Assembly: GCA_017437065.1 (NCBI GenBank)
Contig: JAFSBX010000121.1
Span: forward strand, 1-64,000
Reading direction: 5' to 3'
Length of the DNA stretch: 64,000 nucleotides
From: Lachnospiraceae bacterium
GTDB lineage: Bacteria > Bacillota > Clostridia > Lachnospirales > Lachnospiraceae
Within the stretch, counting starts at the first letter, position 1. The number at the start of each line of letters is the position of its first letter. A program made the position numbers and the translations under genes. Under the pieces are notes generated by a model. It did no database searches. It had not been told where the DNA came from and worked only from the letters and a program-made list of their open reading frames with translations. This document shows positions 43,981 through 52,158 of this stretch, one piece after another.

Positions 43981-45351
43981 TCAAAATTCAACATATGCAC
44001 TACACTTATTTTCCTGTAACCCATTTAATAGCTTTGTATCTGCCATATAATCCCTATATTCCTCAGAATATCTATGAAATTTCTTTACATATTTCATATT
44101 CACTTCTGACAATCCTACATATTCAGCATATCTCTCCCACGCTCTTACAGTCGCTATAACCTCTTGTAAAACCTTCTTAACTTTTCGTTCCGATAAATCC
44201 ATATTTAATCCGCATGTTTTCATATCCGCTAATGTCAGGCTTTCCCTTTTTCCATTAATAGACATTTGATGCGCAGATGTCCAAACACTATTTGGGTTAT
44301 AAGAAAATGTCATATCATATGCAGGCGCAAGTCTCCATTTCCCATATCTGTCCATCAAAAATGACACATTTTTGACATGATCATCATAATTTTTTGCCAC
44401 CTCATTAAATACCAGCCTACGGAAAATCTGTTCCATATCATTTATTGGCAGTCCCAATCTTTTTACTATTTCTGCCGCCTGCTCATAACTATGCACTCCC
44501 GGTGCATTGAAATCAAAATGTGCAAGACCTCCCAAAGATTGCATATGTATTTTTCTTCCACTATCTAACTCCCTATCGAATCGTCTGGTCATAAAATGCA
44601 TGCCTTCATCACTCTTCAGCAGTCGGCACTCCGACATTTTTATTCCTGCATCCTTTGCCATCAACGAATACGCAAATTCTATCTTTGAATACTCCTTCGA
44701 ATCCGCTTCTTTATCCTTATCCCTGTTATTTAACACCGTTCCAAATTTAAGTAACCAATAACCATATCCGTCTCCTGCATCAATCTGTCCCGAACGAATA
44801 TCCCTCGTTTTTTCATTCCACGCAATAAGTGCTTTTGCTCGTGCTCCACCGGCGGATGTTCCAACCTTAATAAGCTGCTCCATTGCCTGCTCGTCTGCTT
44901 TAATTTTAATATCTTTTCTTTCAGACAAAATTTTATCAGCAAGTTTCGCCAACTCATCTATATCTATACTTTGATCCGGAATGCCCATTCCCATTTGAGG
45001 AATAAATTCCAATGCTCCCATTCCTCTACTGCCTACATAGCACAATCGTTCCACCGCAGTCAGGCTGTTTTCTGACCGCCCGAGTTTTGCAAGATAACTA
45101 TCCATAATCCTTGTACCAAATTTATCAGGTAGTGAATCTGATAATAATCCGGGCAAACCATGAAAAGTTTCCTCCCTTAATCCCGGAAATGAATATACCT
45201 GTTCAGACAGTGGCATGGTAATCGGTGATATTTGAATCCCACTTTCCACAAAGTTTTTATTATAATTAAATCGTGGAATACTATGTTCATCCTTCTGAAA
45301 CACCGTACCAATTTTACTTCCCCACAAATAAATCTCCGCTCCACTACTCAT
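43981..45351 (-). CDS. hipA: HipA-like Ser/Thr kinase toxin
   Basis: A 456-residue HipA-family kinase. It has FHGLPGLLSDSLPDKFG near the N-terminus, the ATP-loop region VGTSAGGARAKALI, EVAKNYDDHVKNVSF with the catalytic aspartate (DDHxKN), and APAYDMTFSYNPNS as the metal-binding DFG-like element. HipA kinases phosphorylate aminoacyl-tRNA synthetases or other targets and cause growth arrest; HipB neutralises them and represses the promoter. The gene overlaps the HTH gene by 8 nt, the usual hipBA order. Length is normal and no damage is visible, so it may be active. Confidence 0.9.
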   Translation of the reverse strand: MSSGAEIYLWGSKIGTVFQKDEHSIPRFNYNKNFVESGIQISPITMPLSEQVYSFPGLREETFHGLPGLLSDSLPDKFGTRIMDSYLAKLGRSENSLTAVERLCYVGSRGMGALEFIPQMGMGIPDQSIDIDELAKLADKILSERKDIKIKADEQAMEQLIKVGTSAGGARAKALIAWNEKTRDIRSGQIDAGDGYGYWLLKFGTVLNNRDKDKEADSKEYSKIEFAYSLMAKDAGIKMSECRLLKSDEGMHFMTRRFDRELDSGRKIHMQSLGGLAHFDFNAPGVHSYEQAAEIVKRLGLPINDMEQIFRRLVFNEVAKNYDDHVKNVSFLMDRYGKWRLAPAYDMTFSYNPNSVWTSAHQMSINGKRESLTLADMKTCGLNMDLSERKVKKVLQEVIATVRAWERYAEYVGLSEVNMKYVKKFHRYSEEYRDYMADTKLLNGLQENKCSAYVEF

Positions 45352-45688
45352 TCTTTTCGTCCCCCCATTCCCACTTTACATTTTTCCGCTTTGGCTTAGA
45401 AACTCTTTTTCTCTTAGTTTTCTTTTGAAATAAATCCTCAGGTAACAACTCTTGTTCCGGTATCAATAAATCAAAATTTTCCAACAACCCCAGTGCTCTT
45501 ACTATTCTTATTAAGTTATTCGTATTAGAACTCTCACCATTTTCTATTCTAACTATCGTATTAAAAGAAACTCCTGCTTTCTCACATAACTCATTCTGAG
45601 TCATTAACTGCGCTATCCTAATATCCTTTATACGCTGTCCAATTTCCATCAAAACAGCTACATTACTATCCGTATTTCTTATTTTCAT
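45344..45688 (-). CDS. hipB: HipB-like Xre-family antitoxin
   Basis: 114 residues with an Xre helix-turn-helix: IGQRIKDIRIAQLMTQNELC, KAGVSFNTIVRIENGESS and LIRIVRALGLLENFDLL. The C-terminus is a basic extension (KKTKRKRVSKPKRKNVKW). The gene starts at ATG 45688 and overlaps hipA. A promoter and inverted repeat lie just upstream, consistent with self-repression. It should bind HipA and the operator. Confidence 0.88.
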   Translation of the reverse strand: MKIRNTDSNVAVLMEIGQRIKDIRIAQLMTQNELCEKAGVSFNTIVRIENGESSNTNNLIRIVRALGLLENFDLLIPEQELLPEDLFQKKTKRKRVSKPKRKNVKWEWGDEKNE

Positions 45689-45698
45689 ACTCGTTCCT

Positions 45699-45748
45699 AT
45701 TACCCTTTTTTGAGTAATAATATACCATATGATTGTTTAATATGTCAA
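45699..45748 (-). promoter_or_regulatory. hipBA promoter and probable operator
   Basis: Consensus TTGACA (45748-45743) is followed after 18 nt by TATATT (45724-45719). Immediately downstream is an inverted repeat, ATTACTC-AAAAAA-GGGTAAT (45718-45699), with 6 of 7 positions matching, over the expected start site. The position suits repression by HipB. Confidence 0.7.
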
Positions 45749-45852
45749 TTTAGGCTAATTAAAAATTATCTTTCTGAAAAGACCATTTACAACTTCTTTA
45801 ATGCATTTATTTCCTTTTTTACCTTATCTATGATGTCCAATAAAACGGTCTT

Positions 45853-47244
45853 TTACTTATACATCTCTTCCAAGGATACCAATCTAACCTCGCCTTTCTC
45901 TGCAAGTTCCTTTAGACCATTCATAAAACCACTCTTTGAGAAAATATAATAATAATATTTCTTTCCTTTTCCAAAAACTCCCGCATACTCCTTCAGCAGT
46001 TCCAATTCATCTATACCAATCGGTTCATTCTTATACTTACATGAACCAATAATATATTCATCCCCCTCAGCCGGAGTACCAACAATATCTATTTCCACTT
46101 CCTTTTTACGTTTTGAATCTGTTCCCCACCACTGACCAACATCAGATAGTAAAACAGGCGTATCTTCTGCATATAAAAACAAATACTCTCTACACATCTG
46201 TTCAAAGATATGTCCCATATAATCTGCATAGTGCTTTTTAATAACAGAATCATAAATATGCTCTATTCTTCCGGCACTAATGGAAGATGTGTTCTGAGGT
46301 ACAAAACGATACCAGAATTTAAAGAAGTTATCTCCAACCGCATATACTGTTTTCTTTCCCGGTTTCTCAGTAATCGGCGTTTTCTTTATCAAAACACCAA
46401 TGTCTAATAACACCTTCAGATACTTTGCACAAATCGGTGCTTCTATTCCAATCTTTGTAGCAATTTCATTGGAACGTGATGCTCCACCTGCAACTGCTGT
46501 AATAACCGAATTATAGATTGCAGGCTCTCGAAGCTCTTGCTTCAACAGATTTTCAGGCTCCTCGAACAAATAGCTTGATGTATTAAACAGATTTTCTTTT
46601 AATGCCTCATCTACATCATCTGCAACAGCAAGTTTATTGATATAATGAGGAATTCCACCGGTAATACCATACACAAATGCCTGTTGCTCGGCTGTAAGTG
46701 ACGGATTAAATTCTTTAATTTCCTTATACGACAATGCCTGTATCTTAAACTGTCCGGTACATCGTCCATATAGTGGACTTTCATATCCCAAGACTTGATA
46801 TTCCATGAAACTCATGGATGAACCACATAGAATCAAAAACAGTTGCCCATTTTTCCAAGTATGGTCTATGATATGCTGCAAACGGGATGATATAGATTTA
46901 CTTGCCTTTGCCAAATATGGATATTCATCAATTACAAGCACTAATCTCTCATTTTCTGCCATCTGCGTAATCTTGGTAAATGCCGCATTAAACGATGGAT
47001 AAACAGGAGCTAAGTCTGTACCCGGATGCTCTTTTTCGCATATTGCCTTTGAAAATGCCTCAAGATTTTCTTGTGCCGAAGCATTCAATGCAGAAAAGAA
47101 AATAGTAGGCTTATCCTTACAAAATTCGTTAATGAGGGCAGTTTTACCCACACGACGACGTCCATAAATTATAATACATTCAAATTCTCCTCTATCGTAT
47201 CTTTTATTTAAATCTCGAAGTTCTCTTTCTCTGCAATAAAACAC
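45853..47244 (-). CDS. DUF234-type AAA ATPase (ATP_bind_2)
   Basis: A 463-residue ATPase of the archaeal ATPase/DUF234 type: REREL with P-loop IIYGRRRVGKTALI (about 24-37), LVLVIDEYPYLAK as Walker B and ILCGSSMSFME. A winged-helix part follows, then a C-terminal PD-(D/E)XK-like domain with KEVEIDIVG and IIGSCKYKN. These proteins occur widely as single genes in Firmicutes and archaea; a defence or genome-maintenance role is suspected. The start is GTG 47244 after GAGGTGG. It stands alone between the hipBA promoter region and the Rpn terminator. Confidence 0.85.
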   Translation of the reverse strand: MFYCRERELRDLNKRYDRGEFECIIIYGRRRVGKTALINEFCKDKPTIFFSALNASAQENLEAFSKAICEKEHPGTDLAPVYPSFNAAFTKITQMAENERLVLVIDEYPYLAKASKSISSRLQHIIDHTWKNGQLFLILCGSSMSFMEYQVLGYESPLYGRCTGQFKIQALSYKEIKEFNPSLTAEQQAFVYGITGGIPHYINKLAVADDVDEALKENLFNTSSYLFEEPENLLKQELREPAIYNSVITAVAGGASRSNEIATKIGIEAPICAKYLKVLLDIGVLIKKTPITEKPGKKTVYAVGDNFFKFWYRFVPQNTSSISAGRIEHIYDSVIKKHYADYMGHIFEQMCREYLFLYAEDTPVLLSDVGQWWGTDSKRKKEVEIDIVGTPAEGDEYIIGSCKYKNEPIGIDELELLKEYAGVFGKGKKYYYYIFSKSGFMNGLKELAEKGEVRLVSLEEMYK

Positions 47245-47360
47245 AAAACCACCTCTTTATCAACTTATAAGTTTTCAACTCACGAGTTTATTGTATTGTT
47301 TTTAATTCTAAAAGTCAATATAGCACAACATCTTTCTCTACTGAAAAAGTACCGGCAACA

Positions 47361-47404
47361 AAAAGAGTGCAAAAACACACGTTTCTTCAATGTTTTCTGC
47401 ACTC
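47361..47404 (-). terminator. Terminator downstream of the full Rpn gene
   Basis: GAGTGCA pairs with TGCACTC (365-371 with 398-404 of the 47-kb block), extended by AAAACA/TGTTTT. On the minus strand it is followed by TTTTT. It lies about 80 nt after the Rpn stop and before the ATPase gene. Confidence 0.75.
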
Positions 47405-47482
47405 CTTTGAGTTTTATATTTAATTAAGTGTCATGTCATCGGAAAGTTGACATGATAATCCTTTTGCGCTTCGATATTATTT

Positions 47483-48478
47483 TCAAAGCCCTTTCCTTAC
47501 CTCTTCTATCAGTTCCTGTCTACATTCTGCTAGCGCAATTATATCCTTATCCGCCATTCCACGTTCCAACATATTTCTGACAATCTGCCTTGTTTTTTCA
47601 TCTAAGCCCTCTTTTATTCCTTCTTTTATTCCTTCCTCTTTTCCTTCTTTCCATCCGTCTTTTATCAATGCTGTAAGTGCCTCACACATGTCTACTCTCC
47701 CATCCTTTCCATAATAACCTTTCACTGCTATCAATTCTTTCGCGTTTGTATACTCTACTGCCATGTCATATGCATCCTCGTCCATCTCTTTATACACAGG
47801 ATCATTTTTCACAAGCTCCTTCAATTTCTCTTTATCCTTTGCATATCTGATAAAATCAAAGATCTGCTTCAAATCCGTCTGAAACACTTCTGTATTTTCC
47901 ATTTTTCGTATCTCTAACAGATGCATCTGATAATTATTCACATATTCTTTCATCTCCTCCGGAATATCCGTAAAGTCCAGTATTCCGTGTAAATCTTTGC
48001 TTCCGTCCCATGACTCTCCAAAAAATAATACCAGTGTAATACACGGATAAAGTCTGCTCTCCCGCTTGAACCCGGATAGAAACTCAGCCTTTTTTATACC
48101 TTTTTCCTTCCGCACTTTCTTTTTTATTCTATTTGCCTGTCTCTCGTATTCTGCCACATCATATGCCACACTTCTTAGCGGCATCAGATAGTGTACCTCT
48201 TCCTGATTTTCTATTCCTATTACCGCAAAGTTAATTCCCATCGCCACTTTTCTGATTAAGTCACGATATTTCTGTCTATGCTGTCGCTTTCCATGTAGCC
48301 ACAGATTGCTCCATAATCCTGTCTGAGTATCCATTTCCAGCAAGTCTTCTGCATGCACTTTCTGTTTGCCTTTAAATACCACTCCATTAATCAAATCTGC
48401 ATATCTCTCATTATCCGACAGACACCGTTTTTTTGTTACATCCTTCTTCATATTCTTTTTCTCCATTACAGGAGACAT
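47483..48478 (-). CDS. Rpn-family recombination-promoting nuclease (PD-(D/E)XK)
   Basis: Full-length 331-residue relative of the deleted copy at 42912-43667. The nuclease core lies at about residues 40-120 and includes HAEDLLEMDTQTGLW and AVIGIENQEEVHYLMPLRS, the IExQ-type PD-(D/E)XK end of Rpn/transposase_31 proteins. The C-terminal half has WDGSKDLHGILDFTDI, a charged KEGKEEGIKEGIKEGL stretch and a coiled-coil tail. Rpn proteins are metal-dependent DNA endonucleases linked to RecA-independent recombination and, in some cases, to phage defence. Translation may be low because the ribosome site is in a hairpin (48469-48493). No signs of damage. Confidence 0.88.
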   Translation of the reverse strand: MSPVMEKKNMKKDVTKKRCLSDNERYADLINGVVFKGKQKVHAEDLLEMDTQTGLWSNLWLHGKRQHRQKYRDLIRKVAMGINFAVIGIENQEEVHYLMPLRSVAYDVAEYERQANRIKKKVRKEKGIKKAEFLSGFKRESRLYPCITLVLFFGESWDGSKDLHGILDFTDIPEEMKEYVNNYQMHLLEIRKMENTEVFQTDLKQIFDFIRYAKDKEKLKELVKNDPVYKEMDEDAYDMAVEYTNAKELIAVKGYYGKDGRVDMCEALTALIKDGWKEGKEEGIKEGIKEGLDEKTRQIVRNMLERGMADKDIIALAECRQELIEEVRKGL

Positions 48479-48639
48479 TCTGAAAATCTCCTGCTTTTTT
48501 AGTTTTATTTGTTGAATTTAAAGCATAGATTTTCTGAATTGTTTATAGAACATCAGAACCCCTTTGGGGAGAAAATGTAGAAATATATGCCTTTGTTAGA
48601 ATATATCATAATTATCCTATGTCCGCAATAATAAATATC
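47484..48639. repeat. Copy 2 of the duplicated Rpn unit (full length)
   Basis: Direct repeat of 42928-43829, longer by the 243-nt segment deleted in copy 1 and a 12-nt repeat-unit difference (an extra K-E-E-G). The repeats differ by scattered substitutions, so the duplication is not very recent. Confidence 0.85.
48469..48493 (-). promoter_or_regulatory. Start-site hairpin that sequesters the ribosome site (copy 2)
   Basis: As in copy 1, CAGGAGA/TCTCCTG encloses the ribosome site, and the ATG is at 48478-48476. Conservation in both copies suggests function or recent ancestry. Confidence 0.5.
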
Positions 48640-48816
48640 TTCAATTCGTTTGATTCATCAGGAACCGTCTCCGTCTGATTGCCGTGCCTCTATGCAGTTG
48701 CATGCACGCAAACACGCACACGACATTATGTACGTCGTGTGCGCATCCTATATCTAAAAATCATTCACATTTTACCATTCGATATATTCAATAGAGCTTT
48801 TCATCCTTCTTCTCAC
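48640..48816. other. Gap with strong 10-bp hairpin
   Basis: CGCACACGAC (48715-48724) and GTCGTGTGCG (48734-48743) form a perfect 10-bp stem with a 9-nt loop, about 75 nt downstream of licD. There is no T run on the minus strand, so terminator function is uncertain. With the duplicated 5' sequence the gene-free gap is 338 nt; nothing else is seen. Confidence 0.5.
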
Positions 48817-49833
48817 TTATTCGTCTATGGTATCTGCGTCTTTTCCCATTTTCTCCAACTCCGCCTCTAGCTGATCCAGTTTTGCTTTTAATTCGGCAGA
48901 ATCCGCTTGTGCCTTTCGAAGCCACTCCTTCTGTCCTTTATAGAATGGATAGTTGTGGAAATCCCACTTTTTCACAGGAGTCATATAATTAGGTCCATAG
49001 CTTTTCGTCAATACCTGATGATAATCAATTGGAACAGGTAAAGTAATATTTTCAAAAGGCAGTCTCACGCTTTCTCTATACCACTCTTTATTTTTCAGTG
49101 TATTCACATAGGCTCTGAATTCATCTGCATCTGCAATAAACGATATATTCGCCAATACACCACATTCTTCCGGTGAATAAAGCGCAAACAATTTTTCGGT
49201 TAATTGTGTCAACTGGTTCATCAAACTCTTTTCCCTATCAAATTTAAATCGACAAATTTCCTCCAACTCCGCTACTACCTCTTCCATCTCCTCTTTTCTA
49301 TCCGGATGCTTTTCATGTAAAACTTTTGCATACTTAATCTGGTATATTAATGAAATAATTGTATCAATTTCCTCGTTCGCCTCTCCATTTCCCGGCAAAT
49401 AATCCAACGGAAAAATATCAACTCCCACCAAATATGGGCATCCATGAAAACGTTCCAAATGCTCCGAACTAAAATTGAGTCCTGCACCATTTACCAGACG
49501 TGCAAACGGCTGATCCCATTCAGGATGTGCAGTTGAACTTAAATACATCCATGTATCCGGTATCTCCTGTGCTACTACACTGGCAAATTTATTATAATCC
49601 TCTCTTTTCATGGCAATATCTAAATCATCATCCCACGGAATAAACCCATTATGTCTTACTGCCCCTAACAATGTACCGGAATCTGCAAAGTAAGTAATCC
49701 CATGTTTCTGACAAATTCTGTCTATCTCCATCACAATTTCCATCTCCGCGGCCCACGCACACTTCATTTCACTGGCAATAAAAAAACCATCTCTTACTTC
49801 ATCTTCAAAAAACTCTCTTTTAAACTCTATCAT
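48817..49833 (-). CDS. licD: LicD-family phosphotransferase
   Basis: A 338-residue LicD protein: TYFADSGTLLGAVRHNGFIPWDD (key residues D and DDD in PWDDDLDIAMKRED) and a mid-section YLVGVDIFPLDYLPG. LicD enzymes transfer phosphocholine or similar phosphodiester groups onto sugars such as teichoic acid GalNAc. The last 40 residues form a coiled coil (KAQADSAELKAKLDQLEAEL). It ends the cassette behind flagellin: CgeB-like, CgeB-like, DUF616, LicD, in transcription order. Phosphodiester decoration of a flagellin glycan is my inference. Confidence 0.9.
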   Translation of the reverse strand: MIEFKREFFEDEVRDGFFIASEMKCAWAAEMEIVMEIDRICQKHGITYFADSGTLLGAVRHNGFIPWDDDLDIAMKREDYNKFASVVAQEIPDTWMYLSSTAHPEWDQPFARLVNGAGLNFSSEHLERFHGCPYLVGVDIFPLDYLPGNGEANEEIDTIISLIYQIKYAKVLHEKHPDRKEEMEEVVAELEEICRFKFDREKSLMNQLTQLTEKLFALYSPEECGVLANISFIADADEFRAYVNTLKNKEWYRESVRLPFENITLPVPIDYHQVLTKSYGPNYMTPVKKWDFHNYPFYKGQKEWLRKAQADSAELKAKLDQLEAELEKMGKDADTIDE

Positions 49834-49854
49834 TTAACACAACTCTCCTTATCA

Positions 49855-50970
49855 TCACTTATGTATATCTGTTTCCAAATCAATGTCCTCATTTTTTATA
49901 TACGCATTGTTCTCCGCAAAAAGCCCGCAAAGTGCATATTTTAATTCATTCTTCCACGCCGCATAGCTAAAAGCATATTCCAACAAAGCATTACATTCAT
50001 GCATTTCCTTCCACCAATCCCGCATCACCTGATTTAAAGTTTCATCCCGATGACTCCTCAACATCAGATTCGTATTAATCAGACCATAATGTTCCGGAAA
50101 TCCTTCTTTGCGATATTGCAGAAGTTTCCATCTTAATTCAATATTTCGGTCATCTTCCGTCATGGTAGTACTTACAGAGGTATAAATATCATCTTTGTCA
50201 TATGCCGGAAATCCTAAAAAGCTTGCATTTCGTCCATATATTTTATACCACTGTTCCAAAGGTCCCACAATCTGCACCTGTGGGTCAATCCAAATACTAT
50301 AATCATATTCCGGCAATACTTCCCATGGTTTCACCTTGTATTTATAAAAAGTCTCGGCTTTATGCTGCTGTTCTTCTTCTCGTATCAGTCGAAATTCCCA
50401 CATGCCTGCAGTTTTTCCCGCCAAATCCTGTCGGTTTGTAAAGCAAATATAATCCCAAGCCACATTGCGATATTCCGGTAATGGCAACCTCGCTTCGTCT
50501 TTCACAAGACAGGTATATACCACTCCCTTACCACTCTCTAACAAACTCTGTTCGCCTTTCCAATCCTCCTGCCTTAGATTCAGCTTGCGACACTGAACCT
50601 CTGCATAGGCATCACCCATTCGAAGCACCAGTTTTCTGAGTGTTTCTTCTCTATACAACTGCTCATCTCTGCCCAGAGCTGTATAAAAGCATCTGTATTG
50701 ATATTCCAGTAAACTTAATACTCCGATACACTGTTCCACATCTCTGTTTTCCATGCAACGAGATAACATTTTGCGATATTCCTGTCCAATCAGTGAAAAA
50801 GCCGGCTCCGGTCTGCTTCCGATACTTCTCCACACGTTCTCACCCAAGGCGGATTCAATGAGATTAATGATGTCCTCTATCGGAAATTGACTGATTTCCA
50901 ACTCACCGCGTTCCAGTGCTCCTTGTATTTTATGTATTATATCGACTAACTTCTGTTCGAACTTAAGCAT
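49855..50970 (-). CDS. DUF616 glycosyltransferase-like protein
   Basis: The start is ATG 50970 (MLKFEQKLVDI), inside the upstream gene, with GGAGG 8 nt before it; it overlaps that gene by 8 nt. Residues about 160-355 match DUF616, related to plant TOD1/MUCI70 transferases: GVVYTCLVKDEARL, WDYICFTNRQD, DYSIWIDPQVQI and NTNLMLRSH. The first 130 residues are an unrelated helical region. It probably transfers a sugar onto a glycan or protein in the cytoplasm. It precedes licD by 21 nt and belongs to the flagellin cassette. Confidence 0.85.
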   Translation of the reverse strand: MLKFEQKLVDIIHKIQGALERGELEISQFPIEDIINLIESALGENVWRSIGSRPEPAFSLIGQEYRKMLSRCMENRDVEQCIGVLSLLEYQYRCFYTALGRDEQLYREETLRKLVLRMGDAYAEVQCRKLNLRQEDWKGEQSLLESGKGVVYTCLVKDEARLPLPEYRNVAWDYICFTNRQDLAGKTAGMWEFRLIREEEQQHKAETFYKYKVKPWEVLPEYDYSIWIDPQVQIVGPLEQWYKIYGRNASFLGFPAYDKDDIYTSVSTTMTEDDRNIELRWKLLQYRKEGFPEHYGLINTNLMLRSHRDETLNQVMRDWWKEMHECNALLEYAFSYAAWKNELKYALCGLFAENNAYIKNEDIDLETDIHK

Positions 50971-52147
50971 CCTCACTTCCTCCGAATACAACTGATATCA
51001 TTTCTTCCAGACGATTTCTGTATGTATGATATTTTTTTACTTTTTCATATCCATTCCGGGCAATTTCCGCTCTTTCTTTCTCATGGGTAAGATAATACTC
51101 TGTCTTATCCAATAATTCTTCATTACTGCTATAATAATCAAAATCCTCTCCCGGAACAAAATGCTCTTGAAACTCTTCCTGATAATTTGTCAGAAGAAAT
51201 CCGCCACTTCCCATTATCTCAAAAGCTCTAAGCGGTATCCCTGTTATAATGCTTCGTAAGGAAATATTCAAGTTAATTTTAGAACAGCGGTAAATATACA
51301 CCGATTCTTTATAATAACCTGCCGGTCCACGATTGTCTACCAATGGCAACGACGGCGTACTTCCATGCGTATATAATACCGTCTGATACCGCTCCGACAA
51401 CATCTCCAGTATCTCCTGTCTCTGTTCAAAAGCAATCTGACGTGCCAAATGATAATTCGCATATACCCATGATCCGCGTTCAAAGCCATCTTCGTTCGGT
51501 ACCCATGGTCGTGCCTTCAATATCTGCTCCATAATATCCGGTGTTAACATATCTTCCAACAAAGTCGCACCATAAATTTCTTTCTGTGCCTGCATCACAC
51601 CTTCCAGATATCCCCGTGTATAGGCATTCACTCCCTGCAATCTCCGAAACAGCTGATTCTTTCTTTCCCAATAAGTAGATCCGACAAAGGAAATCTGTGC
51701 AGAATATATATCCCGAATCTGTTCATTCATACCATAACTGTCATACAAATCCACATCTGCAGCCAGTGGTAAATGATACACCGTATCTACACCGCATCGT
51801 TTTAAATCAAACCATGCTCCTCTGTCAAAAATAAAAACATAATTATATGGGAAACGGATTGTGTTTGAATACAATGAAACAAACGGACTATCATATACCC
51901 ACGACACATATTTTACCTGACAGGAATTGCAGGCAAGCGATACTACCGGATAATAATTATAAGAAAAAACCATATCATACTTTCCTACCGCAATCCTTCG
52001 TATCAGTTGCTCCGCCAATTCCTTGTTTAACTTTATGGCACTTTTTCTGTCTAATTGAAAAGTTTCCAGTACATCTCCACGTTCCTGAAAAGCACGTATC
52101 ATCCCATTGTTTCCATAACTATCCCATAATATATATAAAACACGCAT
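50963..52147 (-). CDS. CgeB-like glycosyltransferase (DUF3880 + GT group 1)
   Basis: A 394-residue GT-B protein of the CgeB type. The N-terminal domain has MRVLYILWDSYGNNGMI, VFSYNYYPVVSLACNS and YVSWVYDSP, and the C-terminal GT1 domain has NLNISLRSIITGIPLRAFE, EIMGSGGFLLTNYQ and YHTYRNR. It is a paralogue of the next gene upstream (52159-53322), sharing almost every motif. Such genes are known beside flagellin in Firmicutes and are implicated in flagellin or spore glycosylation. It follows its paralogue by 11 nt. A second sugar addition is the likely role. Confidence 0.88.
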   Translation of the reverse strand: MRVLYILWDSYGNNGMIRAFQERGDVLETFQLDRKSAIKLNKELAEQLIRRIAVGKYDMVFSYNYYPVVSLACNSCQVKYVSWVYDSPFVSLYSNTIRFPYNYVFIFDRGAWFDLKRCGVDTVYHLPLAADVDLYDSYGMNEQIRDIYSAQISFVGSTYWERKNQLFRRLQGVNAYTRGYLEGVMQAQKEIYGATLLEDMLTPDIMEQILKARPWVPNEDGFERGSWVYANYHLARQIAFEQRQEILEMLSERYQTVLYTHGSTPSLPLVDNRGPAGYYKESVYIYRCSKINLNISLRSIITGIPLRAFEIMGSGGFLLTNYQEEFQEHFVPGEDFDYYSSNEELLDKTEYYLTHEKERAEIARNGYEKVKKYHTYRNRLEEMISVVFGGSEDA

Positions 52148-52158
52148 TCTTTTTCTCC

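Noticed and set aside
42912-47244. A complete new anti-phage defence system made of Rpn, HipBA and the ATPase
   Set aside because: The genes are not in one operon (hipBA has its own promoter, Rpn its own terminator) and each is common alone; no evidence ties them together.
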